Part shown: piece by piece, positions 1 through 12,900 of the stretch
How the letters are laid out: each line of letters starts with the position of its first letter
How positions within the stretch are numbered: the first letter of the stretch is position 1
Assembly (NCBI GenBank): GCA_032622095.1
Contig: CP136064.1
Coordinates: 868,001 to 932,000, forward strand
Direction: 5' to 3'
DNA: 64,000 nt
DNA from: Siphonodentalium dalli
Taxonomy: Eukaryota > Mollusca > Scaphopoda > Gadilida > Siphonodentaliidae
Notes under the pieces: generated by a model
What the model saw: only the letters and a program-made list of their open reading frames with translations
Databases searched by the model: none
What the model was told of the DNA's origin: nothing
Program-made: the position numbers and the translations under genes

Positions 1-1693
1 AATGACTGCAGAAAATATATATCTTCATGTTGGAATGCAAATGAATGTTTAAAGGAACAGATGTATCTCAACTTAAAGGGACATAAGTAACACCGTCACC
101 AACTTTAAGGGGTATCTGCTATAGATTGGTTACATGGTGGAGTATGGTTGGATATTTTCAATTTTGCGCATGTTTCTCCATACCGCGCCATGTAAAATCT
201 GGCCATATCCGAATCGGGTTGTCATTTACAATGACTGCAGAAAATAAATATCTTCATGTTGGACTGCAAATGTATGTTTAAAGGAACAGATGTATCTCAA
301 CTTAAAGGGACATAAGTAACACAGTCACCAACTTAAAGAGGTGTCTGATTTAGACTGGTTCCATGGTGGAGTACGGTTGGATATTTTCTATTTGGCGCAT
401 GTTTCTCCATACCGCGCCATGTCAAATCTGGCCATATCCGAATCGGGTTGTCATTTACAATGACTACAGAAAATAAATATCTTCATGTTGGAATGCAAAT
501 GTATGTTTAGAGGAACAGATGTATCTCAACTTAAAGGGACATAAGTAACACAGTCACCAACTTTAAGGGGTATCTGCTATAGACTGGTTCCATGGTGGAG
601 TACGGTTGGATATTTTCTATTTGGCGCATGTTTCTCCATACCGCGCCATGTCAAATCTGGCCATATCCGAATCGGGTTGTCATTTACAATGACTACAGAA
701 AATAAATATCTTCATGTTGGAATGCAAATGTATGTTTAGAGGAACAGATGTATCTCAACTTAAAGGGACATAAGTAACACAGTCACCAACTTTAAGGGGT
801 ATCTGCTATAGACTGGTTCCATGGTGGAGTACGGTTGGATATTTACTATTTGGCGCATGTTTCTCCATACCGCGCCATGTCAAATCTGGCCATATCCGAA
901 TCGGGTTGTCATTTACAATGACTACAGAAAATAAATATCTTCATGTTGGAATGCAAATGTATGTTTAAAGAAACAGATGTATCTCAACTTAAAGGGACAT
1001 AAGTAACACAGTCACCAACTTTAAGGGGTATCTGCTATAGACTGGTTCCATGGTGGAGTACTGTTGGATATTTTCAATTTGGCGCATGTTTCTCCCTACC
1101 GCGCCATGTCAAATCTGGCCATATCCGAATCGGGTTGTCATTTACAATGACTACAGAAAATAAATATCTTCATGGTGGAATGCAAATGTATGTTTAAAGG
1201 AACAGATGTATCTCAACTTAAAGGGACATAAGTAACACAGTCACCAACTTTAAGGGGTATCTGCTATAGACTGGTTCCATGGTGGAGTACGGTTGGATAT
1301 TTTCAATTTGGCGCATGTTTCTCCATACCGCGCCATGTCAAATCTGGCCATATCCGAATCGGGTTGTCATTTACAATGACTGCAGAAAATAAATATCTTC
1401 ATGTTGGAATGCAAATGTATGTTTAAAGGAACAGATGTATCTCAACTTAAAGGGACATAAGTAACACAGTCACCAACTTAAAGAGGTGTCTGATTTAGAC
1501 TGGTTCCATGGTGGAGTACGGTTGGATATTTTCTATTTGGCGCATGTTTCTCCATACCGCGCCATGTCAAATCTGGCCATATCCGAATCGGGTTGTCATT
1601 TACAATGACTACAGAAAATAAATATCTTCATGTTGGAATGCAAATGTATGTTTAAAGGAACACATGTATCTCAACTTAAAGGGACATAAGTAA

Positions 1694-1697
1694 CAGT
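1694..1697 (+). repeat. Monomer with a 2-bp deletion (227 bp)
   Basis: At this point the usual GTAACACAGTCACC reads GTAACAGTCACC, a loss of two bases. Later counterparts with the same CACATG neighbour variant (for example near 28240) have the full form. This is therefore a private deletion. It explains why equivalent sites on the two sides of it are offset by 2 bp from an exact multiple of 229. Confidence 0.8.
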
Positions 1698-3337
1698 CAC
1701 CAACTTTAAGGGGTATCTGCTATAGACTGGTTCCATGGTGGAGTACGGTTGGATATTTTCAATTTGGCGCATGTTTTTCCATACCGCGCCATGTCAAATC
1801 TGGCCATATCCGAATCGGGTTGTCATTTACAATGACTACAGAAAATAAATATCTTCATGTTGGAAAGCAAATGTATGTTTAAAGGAACAGATGTAACTCA
1901 ACTTAAAGGGACATAAGTAACACAGTCACCAACTTAAAGGGGTATCTGCTATAGACTGGTTCCATGGTGGAGTACGGTTGGATATTTTCAATTTGGCGCA
2001 TGTTTCTCCATACCGCGCCATGTCAAATCTGGCCATATCCGAATCGGGTTGTTATTTACAATGACTGCAGAAAATATATATCTTCATGGTGGAATGCAAA
2101 TGTATGTTTAAAGGAACAGATGTATCTCAACTTAAAGGGACATAAGTAACACAGTCACCAACTTAAAGGGGTATCTGCTATAGACTGGTTCCATGGTGGA
2201 GTACGGTTGGATATTTTCAATTTGGCGCATGTTTCTCCCTACCGCGCCATGTCAAATCTGGCCATATCCGAATCGGGTTGTCATTTACAATGACTACAGA
2301 AAATAAATATCTTCATGTTGGAATGCAAATGTATGTTTAAAGGAACAGATGTATCTCAACTTAAAGGGACATAAGTAACACAGTCACCAACTGTAAGGGG
2401 TATCTGCTATAGACTGGTTCCATGGTGGAGTACGGTTGGATATTTTCAATTTGGCGCTTGTTTCTCCATACCGCGCCATGTCAAATCTGGCCATATCCGA
2501 ATCGGGTTGTCATTTACAATGACTGCAGAAAATATATATCTTCATGGTGGAATGCAAATGTATGTTTAAAGGAACAGATGTATCTCAACTTAAAGGGACA
2601 TAAGTAACACAGTCACCAACTTAAAGGGGTATCTGCTATAGACTGGTTCCATGGTGGAGTACGGTTGGATATTTTCAATTTGGCGCATGTTTCTCCCTAC
2701 CGCGCCATGTCAAATCTGGCCATATCCGAATCGGGTTGTCATTTACAATGACTACAGAAAATAAATATCTTCATGTTGGAATGCAAATGTATGTTTAAAG
2801 GAACAGATGTATCTCAACTTAAAGGGACATAAGTAACACAGTCACCAACTTTAAGGGGTATCTGCTATAGACTGGTTCCATGGTGGAGTACGGTTGGATA
2901 TTTTCAATTTGGCGCTTGTTTCTCCATACCGCGCCATGTCAAATCTGGCCATATCCGAATCGGGTTGTCATTTACAATGACTGCAGAAAATAAATATCTT
3001 CATGTTGGAATGCAAATGTTTGTTTAAAGGAACAGATGTATCTCAACTTAAAGGGACATAAGTAACACAGTCACCAACTTAAAGGGGTATCTGCTATAGA
3101 CTGGTTCCATGGTGGAGTACGGTTGGATATTTTCAATTTGGCGCATGTTTCTCCATACCGCGCCATGTCAAATCTGGCCCTATCCGAATCGGGTTGTCAT
3201 TTACAATGACTGCAGAAAATATATATCTTCATGGTGGAATGCAAATGTATGTTTAAAGGAACAGATGTATCTCAACTTAAAGGGACATAAGTAACACAGT
3301 CACCAACTTTAAGGGGTATCTGCTATAGACTGGTTCC

Positions 3338-3566
3338 ATGGTGGAGTACGGTTGGATATTTTCAATTTGGAGCATGTTTCTCCATACCGCGCCATGTCAA
3401 ATCTGGCCATATCCGAATCGGGTTGTCATTTACAATGACTGCAGAAAATATATATCTTCATGTTGGAATGCAAATGAATGTTTAAAGGAACAGATGTATC
3501 TCAACTTAAAGGGACATAAGTAACACCGTCACCAACTTTAAGGGGTATCTGCTATAGATTGGTTAC
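3338..3566 (+). repeat. Example satellite monomer (229 bp)
   Basis: A representative monomer, phased on the ATG of ATGGTGGAG. It starts beside an NcoI-type palindrome CCATGG. Most copies carry a short dyad at offsets of about 32-56: GGCGC, then GCGCC after 15 bases, with ATG and CAT inside. This particular copy has GGAGC, which weakens the dyad. The middle holds AATCGGGTTGTCATTTACAATGAC and an A/T-rich stretch. Conserved ATG-to-stop spacing gives a 61-codon open frame in monomers with AAAATATAT; monomers with AAAATAAAT stop early. I regard the frame as incidental. Confidence 0.9.
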
Positions 3567-4466
3567 ATGGTGGAGTATGGTTGGATATTTTCAATTTTGC
3601 GCATGTTTCTCCATACCGCGCCATGTAAAATCTGGCCATATCCGAATCGGGTTGTCATTTACAATGACTGCAGAAAATAAATATCTTCATGTTGGACTGC
3701 AAATGTATGTTTAAAGGAACAGATGTATCTCAACTTAAAGGGACATAAGTAACACAGTCACCAACTTAAAGAGGTGTCTGATTTAGACTGGTTCCATGGT
3801 GGAGTACGGTTGGATATTTTCTATTTGGCGCATGTTTCTCCATACCGCGCCATGTCAAATCTGGCCATATCCGAATCGGGTTGTCATTTACAATGACTAC
3901 AGAAAATAAATATCTTCATGTTGGAATGCAAATGTATGTTTAGAGGAACAGATGTATCTCAACTTAAAGGGACATAAGTAACACAGTCACCAACTTTAAG
4001 GGGTATCTGCTATAGACTGGTTCCATGGTGGAGTACGGTTGGATATTTTCTATTTGGCGCATGTTTCTCCATACCGCGCCATGTCAAATCTGGCCATATC
4101 CGAATCGGGTTGTCATTTACAATGACTACAGAAAATAAATATCTTCATGTTGGAATGCAAATGTATGTTTAGAGGAACAGATGTATCTCAACTTAAAGGG
4201 ACATAAGTAACACAGTCACCAACTTTAAGGGGTATCTGCTATAGACTGGTTCCATGGTGGAGTACGGTTGGATATTTACTATTTGGCGCATGTTTCTCCA
4301 TACCGCGCCATGTCAAATCTGGCCATATCCGAATCGGGTTGTCATTTACAATGACTACAGAAAATATATATCTTCATGTTGGAATGCAAATGTATGTTTA
4401 AAGGAACAGATGTATCTCAACTTAAAGGGACATAAGTAACACCGTCACCAACTTTAAGGGGTATCT

Positions 4467-7400
4467 GCTAAGACTGGTTCCATGGTGGAGTACTGTTGTA
4501 TATTTTCAATTTGGCGCATGTTTTTCCATACCGCGCCATGTCAAATCTGGCCATATCCGAATCGGGTTGTCATTTACAATGACTACAGAAAATAAATATC
4601 TTCATGTTGGAATGCAAATGTATGTTTAAAGGAACAGATGTATCTCAACTTAAAGGGACATAAGTAACACAGTCACCAACTGTAAGGGGTATCTGCTATA
4701 GACTGGTTCCATGGTGGAGTACGGTTGGATATTTTCAATTTGGCGCTTGTTTCTCCATACCGCGCCATGTCAAATCTGGCCATATCCGAATCGGGTTGTC
4801 ATTTACAATGACTGCAGAAAATATATATCTTCATGGTGGAATGCAAATGTATGTTTAAAGGAACAGATGTATCTCAACTTAAAGGGACATAAGTAACACA
4901 GTCACCAACTTAAAGGGGTATCTGCTATAGACTGGTTCCATGGTGGAGTACGGTTGGATATTTTCAATTTGGCGCATGTTTCTCCCTACCGCGCCATGTC
5001 AAATCTGGCCATATCCGAATCGGGTTGTCATTTACAATGACTACAGAAAATAAATATCTTCATGTTGGAATGCAAATGTATGTTTAAAGGAACAGATGTA
5101 TCTCAACTTAAAGGGACATAAGTAACACAGTCACCAACTTTAAGGGGTATCTGCTATAGACTGGTTCCATGGTGGAGTACGGTTGGATATTTTCAATTTG
5201 GCGCTTGTTTCTCCATACCGCGCCATGTCAAATCTGGCCATATCCGAATCGGGTTGTCATTTACAATGACTGCAGAAAATATATATCTTCATGTTGGAAT
5301 GCAAATGTATGTTTAAAGGAACAGATGTATCTCAACTTAAAGGGACATAAGTAACACAGTCACCAACTTTAAGGGGTATCTGCTATAGACTGGTTCCATG
5401 GTGGAGTACGGTTGGATATTTTCTATTTGGCGCATGTTTCTCCATACCGCGCCATGTCAAATCTGGCCATATCCGAATCGGGTTGTCATTTACAATGACT
5501 GCAGAAAATATATATCTTCATGTTGGAATGCAAATGTATGTTTAAAGGAACAGATGTATCTCAACTTAAAGGGACATAAGTAACACAGTCACCAACTTTA
5601 AGGGGTATCTGCTATAGACTGGTTCCATGGTGGAGTACGGTTGGATATTTTCAATTTGGCGCATGTTTCTCCCTACCGCGCCATGTCAGATCTGGCCATA
5701 TCCGAATCGGGTTGTCATTTACAATGACTGCAGAAAATAAATATCTTCATGTTGGAATGCAAATGTATGTTTAAAGGAACAGATGTATCTCAACTTAAAG
5801 GGACATAAGTAACACAGTCACCAACTTTAAGGGGTATCTGCTATAGACTGGTTACATGGTGGAGTACGGTTGGATATTTTCAATTTTGCGCATGTTTCTC
5901 CATACCGCGCCATGTCAAATCTGGCCATATCCTAATCGGGTTGTCATTTACAATGACTGCAGCAAATAAATATCTTCATGTTAGAATGCAAATGTATGTT
6001 TAAAGGAACAGATGTATCTCAACTTAAAGGGACATAAGTAACACAGTCACCAACTTAAAGAGGTGTCTGATTTAGACTGGTTCCATGGTGGAGTACGGTT
6101 GGATATTTTCTATTTGGCGCATGTTTCTCCATACCGCGCCATGTCAAATCTGGCCATATCCGAATCGGGTTGTCATTTACAATGACTACAGAAAATAAAT
6201 ATCTTCATGTTGGAATGCAAATGTATGTTTAAAGAAACAGATGTATCTCAACTTAAAGGGACATAAGTAACACAGTCACCAACTTTAAGGGGTATCTGCT
6301 ATAGACTGGTTCCATGGTGGAGTACTGTTGGATATTTTCAATTTGGCGCATGTTTCTCCCTACCGCGCCATGTCAAATCTGGCCATATCCGAATCGGGTT
6401 GTCATTTACAATGACTACAGAAAATAAATATCTTCATGTTGGAAAGCAAATGTATGTTTAAAGGAACAGATGTAACTCAACTTAAAGGGACATAAGTAAC
6501 ACAGTCACCAACTTAAAGGGGTATCTGCTATAGACTGGTTCCATGGTGGAGTACGGTTGGATATTTTCAATTTGGCGCATGTTTCTCCATACCGCGCCAT
6601 GTCAAATCTGGCCATATCCGAATCGGGTTGTTATTTACAATGACTGCAGAAAATATATATCTTCATGGTGGAATGCAAATGTATGTTTAAAGGAACAGAT
6701 GTATCTCAACTTAAAGGGACATAAGTAACACAGTCACCAACTTAAAGGGGTATCTGCTATAGACTGGTTCCATGGTGGAGTACGGTTGGATATTTTCAAT
6801 TTGGCGCATGTTTCTCCCTACCGCGCCATGTCAAATCTGGCCATATCCGAATCGGGTTGTCATTTACAATGACTACAGAAAATAAATATCTTCATGTTGG
6901 AATGCAAATGTATGTTTAAAGGAACAGATGTATCTCAACTTAAAGGGACATAAGTAACACAGTCACCAACTGTAAGGGGTATCTGCTATAGACTGGTTCC
7001 ATGGTGGAGTACGGTTGGATATTTTCAATTTGGCGCTTGTTTCTCCATACCGCGCCATGTCAAATCTGGCCATATCCGAATCGGGTTGTCATTTACAATG
7101 ACTGCAGAAAATATATATCTTCATGGTGGAATGCAAATGTATGTTTAAAGGAACAGATGTATCTCAACTTAAAGGGACATAAGTAACACAGTCACCAACT
7201 TAAAGGGGTATCTGCTATAGACTGGTTCCATGGTGGAGTACGGTTGGATATTTTCAATTTGGCGCATGTTTCTCCCTACCGCGCCATGTCAAATCTGGCC
7301 ATATCCGAATCGGGTTGTCATTTACAATGACTACAGAAAATAAATATCTTCATGTTGGAATGCAAATGTATGTTTAAAGGAACAGATGTATCTCAACTTA

Positions 7401-9045
7401 AAGGGACATAAGTAACACAGTCACCAACTTTAAGGGGTATCTGCTATAGACTGGTTCCATGGTGGAGTACGGTTGGATATTTTCAATTTGGCGCTTGTTT
7501 CTCCATACCGCGCCATGTCAAATCTGGCCATATCCGAATCGGGTTGTCATTTACAATGACTGCAGAAAATAAATATCTTCATGTTGGAATGCAAATGTTT
7601 GTTTAAAGGAACAGATGTATCTCAACTTAAAGGGACATAAGTAACACAGTCACCAACTTAAAGGGGTATCTGCTATAGACTGGTTCCATGGTGGAGTACG
7701 GTTGGATATTTTCAATTTGGCGCATGTTTCTCCATACCGCGCCATGTCAAATCTGGCCCTATCCGAATCGGGTTGTCATTTACAATGACTGCAGAAAATA
7801 TATATCTTCATGGTGGAATGCAAATGTATGTTTAAAGGAACAGATGTATCTCAACTTAAAGGGACATAAGTAACACAGTCACCAACTTTAAGGGGTATCT
7901 GCTATAGACTGGTTCCATGGTGGAGTACGGTTGGATATTTTCAATTTGGAGCATGTTTCTCCATACCGCGCCATGTCAAATCTGGCCATATCCGAATCGG
8001 GTTGTCATTTACAATGACTGCAGAAAATATATATCTTCATGTTGGAATGCAAATGAATGTTTAAAGGAACAGATGTATCTCAACTTAAAGGGACATAAGT
8101 AACACCGTCACCAACTTTAAGGGGTATCTGCTATAGATTGGTTACATGGTGGAGTATGGTTGGATATTTTCAATTTTGCGCATGTTTCTCCATACCGCGC
8201 CATGTAAAATCTGGCCATATCCGAATCGGGTTGTCATTTACAATGACTGCAGAAAATAAATATCTTCATGTTGGACTGCAAATGTATGTTTAAAGGAACA
8301 GATGTATCTCAACTTAAAGGGACATAAGTAACACAGTCACCAACTTAAAGAGGTGTCTGATTTAGACTGGTTCCATGGTGGAGTACGGTTGGATATTTTC
8401 TATTTGGCGCATGTTTCTCCATACCGCGCCATGTCAAATCTGGCCATATCCGAATCGGGTTGTCATTTACAATGACTACAGAAAATAAATATCTTCATGT
8501 TGGAATGCAAATGTATGTTTAGAGGAACAGATGTATCTCAACTTAAAGGGACATAAGTAACACAGTCACCAACTTTAAGGGGTATCTGCTATAGACTGGT
8601 TCCATGGTGGAGTACGGTTGGATATTTTCTATTTGGCGCATGTTTCTCCATACCGCGCCATGTCAAATCTGGCCATATCCGAATCGGGTTGTCATTTACA
8701 ATGACTACAGAAAATAAATATCTTCATGTTGGAATGCAAATGTATGTTTAGAGGAACAGATGTATCTCAACTTAAAGGGACATAAGTAACACAGTCACCA
8801 ACTTTAAGGGGTATCTGCTATAGACTGGTTCCATGGTGGAGTACGGTTGGATATTTACTATTTGGCGCATGTTTCTCCATACCGCGCCATGTCAAATCTG
8901 GCCATATCCGAATCGGGTTGTCATTTACAATGACTACAGAAAATATATATCTTCATGTTGGAATGCAAATGTATGTTTAAAGGAACAGATGTATCTCAAC
9001 TTAAAGGGACATAAGTAACACCGTCACCAACTTTAAGGGGTATCT
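4467..9045 (+). repeat. 4,579-bp higher-order repeat unit (20 monomers)
   Basis: The unit is bounded by the diagnostic 228-bp monomer in which GCTATAGAC has become GCTAAGAC (at 4467 and 9046). Every other variant found in the unit recurs 4,579 bp later: GGAGCATG, GGCCCTATCC, AAATGAATG, TTGGAAAGC and CATCCTAATCGG-type changes. 20 x 229 - 1 = 4,579, the missing base being the deletion in the marker monomer. Matching sites at 1964/6543, 2422/7001, 3109/7688 and 3338/7917 show the preceding sequence follows the same period. Confidence 0.93.
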
Positions 9046-9960
9046 GCTAAGACTGGTTCCATGGTGGAGTACTGTTGTATATTTTCAATTTGGCGCATGT
9101 TTTTCCATACCGCGCCATGTCAAATCTGGCCATATCCGAATCGGGTTGTCATTTACAATGACTACAGAAAATAAATATCTTCATGTTGGAATGCAAATGT
9201 ATGTTTAAAGGAACAGATGTATCTCAACTTAAAGGGACATAAGTAACACAGTCACCAACTTAAAGAGGTGTCTGATTTAGACTGGTTCCATGGTGGAGTA
9301 CGGTTGGATATTTTCTATTTGGCGCATGTTTCTCCATACCGCGCCATGTCAAATCTGGCCATATCCGAATCGGGTTGTCATTTACAATGACTACAGAAAA
9401 TAAATATCTTCATGTTGGAATGCAAATGTATGTTTAGAGGAACAGATGTATCTCAACTTAAAGGGACATAAGTAACACAGTCACCAACTTTAAGGGGTAT
9501 CTGCTATAGACTGGTTCCATGGTGGAGTACGGTTGGATATTTTCTATTTGGCGCATGTTTCTCCATACCGCGCCATGTCAAATCTGGCCATATCCGAATC
9601 GGGTTGTCATTTACAATGACTACAGAAAATAAATATCTTCATGTTGGAATGCAAATGTATGTTTAGAGGAACAGATGTATCTCAACTTAAAGGGACATAA
9701 GTAACACAGTCACCAACTTTAAGGGGTATCTGCTATAGACTGGTTCCATGGTGGAGTACGGTTGGATATTTACTATTTGGCGCATGTTTCTCCATACCGC
9801 GCCATGTCAAATCTGGCCATATCCGAATCGGGTTGTCATTTACAATGACTACAGAAAATATATATCTTCATGTTGGAATGCAAATGTATGTTTAAAGGAA
9901 CAGATGTATCTCAACTTAAAGGGACATAAGTAACACCGTCACCAACTTTAAGGGGTATCT
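9046..9960 (+). repeat. 915-bp four-monomer sub-duplication
   Basis: Two GCTAAGAC marker monomers lie only 915 bp apart (9046 and 9961), that is 4 monomers minus one base. The four monomers, including the two with TTTAGAGG and the one with GGATATTTACTATTT, repeat those just before them. This is a local tandem duplication within the 20-monomer unit, giving a 24-monomer (5,494-bp) variant. Confidence 0.9.
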
Positions 9961-12900
9961 GCTAAGACTGGTTCCATGGTGGAGTACTGTTGTATATTTT
10001 CAATTTGGCGCATGTTTTTCCATACCGCGCCATGTCAAATCTGGCCATATCCGAATCGGGTTGTCATTTACAATGACTACAGAAAATAAATATCTTCATG
10101 TTGGAATGCAAATGTATGTTTAAAGGAACAGATGTATCTCAACTTAAAGGGACATAAGTAACACAGTCACCAACTGTAAGGGGTATCTGCTATAGACTGG
10201 TTCCATGGTGGAGTACGGTTGGATATTTTCAATTTGGCGCTTGTTTCTCCATACCGCGCCATGTCAAATCTGGCCATATCCGAATCGGGTTGTCATTTAC
10301 AATGACTGCAGAAAATATATATCTTCATGGTGGAATGCAAATGTATGTTTAAAGGAACAGATGTATCTCAACTTAAAGGGACATAAGTAACACAGTCACC
10401 AACTTAAAGGGGTATCTGCTATAGACTGGTTCCATGGTGGAGTACGGTTGGATATTTTCAATTTGGCGCATGTTTCTCCCTACCGCGCCATGTCAAATCT
10501 GGCCATATCCGAATCGGGTTGTCATTTACAATGACTACAGAAAATAAATATCTTCATGTTGGAATGCAAATGTATGTTTAAAGGAACAGATGTATCTCAA
10601 CTTAAAGGGACATAAGTAACACAGTCACCAACTTTAAGGGGTATCTGCTATAGACTGGTTCCATGGTGGAGTACGGTTGGATATTTTCAATTTGGCGCTT
10701 GTTTCTCCATACCGCGCCATGTCAAATCTGGCCATATCCGAATCGGGTTGTCATTTACAATGACTGCAGAAAATATATATCTTCATGTTGGAATGCAAAT
10801 GTATGTTTAAAGGAACAGATGTATCTCAACTTAAAGGGACATAAGTAACACAGTCACCAACTTTAAGGGGTATCTGCTATAGACTGGTTCCATGGTGGAG
10901 TACGGTTGGATATTTTCTATTTGGCGCATGTTTCTCCATACCGCGCCATGTCAAATCTGGCCATATCCGAATCGGGTTGTCATTTACAATGACTGCAGAA
11001 AATATATATCTTCATGTTGGAATGCAAATGTATGTTTAAAGGAACAGATGTATCTCAACTTAAAGGGACATAAGTAACACAGTCACCAACTTTAAGGGGT
11101 ATCTGCTATAGACTGGTTCCATGGTGGAGTACGGTTGGATATTTTCAATTTGGCGCATGTTTCTCCCTACCGCGCCATGTCAGATCTGGCCATATCCGAA
11201 TCGGGTTGTCATTTACAATGACTGCAGAAAATAAATATCTTCATGTTGGAATGCAAATGTATGTTTAAAGGAACAGATGTATCTCAACTTAAAGGGACAT
11301 AAGTAACACAGTCACCAACTTTAAGGGGTATCTGCTATAGACTGGTTACATGGTGGAGTACGGTTGGATATTTTCAATTTTGCGCATGTTTCTCCATACC
11401 GCGCCATGTCAAATCTGGCCATATCCTAATCGGGTTGTCATTTACAATGACTGCAGCAAATAAATATCTTCATGTTAGAATGCAAATGTATGTTTAAAGG
11501 AACAGATGTATCTCAACTTAAAGGGACATAAGTAACACAGTCACCAACTTAAAGAGGTGTCTGATTTAGACTGGTTCCATGGTGGAGTACGGTTGGATAT
11601 TTTCTATTTGGCGCATGTTTCTCCATACCGCGCCATGTCAAATCTGGCCATATCCGAATCGGGTTGTCATTTACAATGACTACAGAAAATAAATATCTTC
11701 ATGTTGGAATGCAAATGTATGTTTAAAGAAACAGATGTATCTCAACTTAAAGGGACATAAGTAACACAGTCACCAACTTTAAGGGGTATCTGCTATAGAC
11801 TGGTTCCATGGTGGAGTACTGTTGGATATTTTCAATTTGGCGCATGTTTCTCCCTACCGCGCCATGTCAAATCTGGCCATATCCGAATCGGGTTGTCATT
11901 TACAATGACTACAGAAAATAAATATCTTCATGTTGGAAAGCAAATGTATGTTTAAAGGAACAGATGTAACTCAACTTAAAGGGACATAAGTAACACAGTC
12001 ACCAACTTAAAGGGGTATCTGCTATAGACTGGTTCCATGGTGGAGTACGGTTGGATATTTTCAATTTGGCGCATGTTTCTCCATACCGCGCCATGTCAAA
12101 TCTGGCCATATCCGAATCGGGTTGTTATTTACAATGACTGCAGAAAATATATATCTTCATGGTGGAATGCAAATGTATGTTTAAAGGAACAGATGTATCT
12201 CAACTTAAAGGGACATAAGTAACACAGTCACCAACTTAAAGGGGTATCTGCTATAGACTGGTTCCATGGTGGAGTACGGTTGGATATTTTCAATTTGGCG
12301 CATGTTTCTCCCTACCGCGCCATGTCAAATCTGGCCATATCCGAATCGGGTTGTCATTTACAATGACTACAGAAAATAAATATCTTCATGTTGGAATGCA
12401 AATGTATGTTTAAAGGAACAGATGTATCTCAACTTAAAGGGACATAAGTAACACAGTCACCAACTGTAAGGGGTATCTGCTATAGACTGGTTCCATGGTG
12501 GAGTACGGTTGGATATTTTCAATTTGGCGCTTGTTTCTCCATACCGCGCCATGTCAAATCTGGCCATATCCGAATCGGGTTGTCATTTACAATGACTGCA
12601 GAAAATATATATCTTCATGGTGGAATGCAAATGTATGTTTAAAGGAACAGATGTATCTCAACTTAAAGGGACATAAGTAACACAGTCACCAACTTAAAGG
12701 GGTATCTGCTATAGACTGGTTCCATGGTGGAGTACGGTTGGATATTTTCAATTTGGCGCATGTTTCTCCCTACCGCGCCATGTCAAATCTGGCCATATCC
12801 GAATCGGGTTGTCATTTACAATGACTACAGAAAATAAATATCTTCATGTTGGAATGCAAATGTATGTTTAAAGGAACAGATGTATCTCAACTTAAAGGGA

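Noticed and set aside
2031-2052. CENP-B box in the monomer around CCGAATCGGG
   Set aside because: Only the AnnCGGG half fits; the required TTCG four bases upstream is CATA instead.
1964-2149. Recurring 61-codon open frame in many satellite monomers
   Set aside because: It recurs because the monomer recurs. It is open only in monomers with AAAATATAT and closed by TAA in those with AAAATAAAT. 229 is not a multiple of 3, and no domain or codon-level constraint is visible. I treat it as chance.
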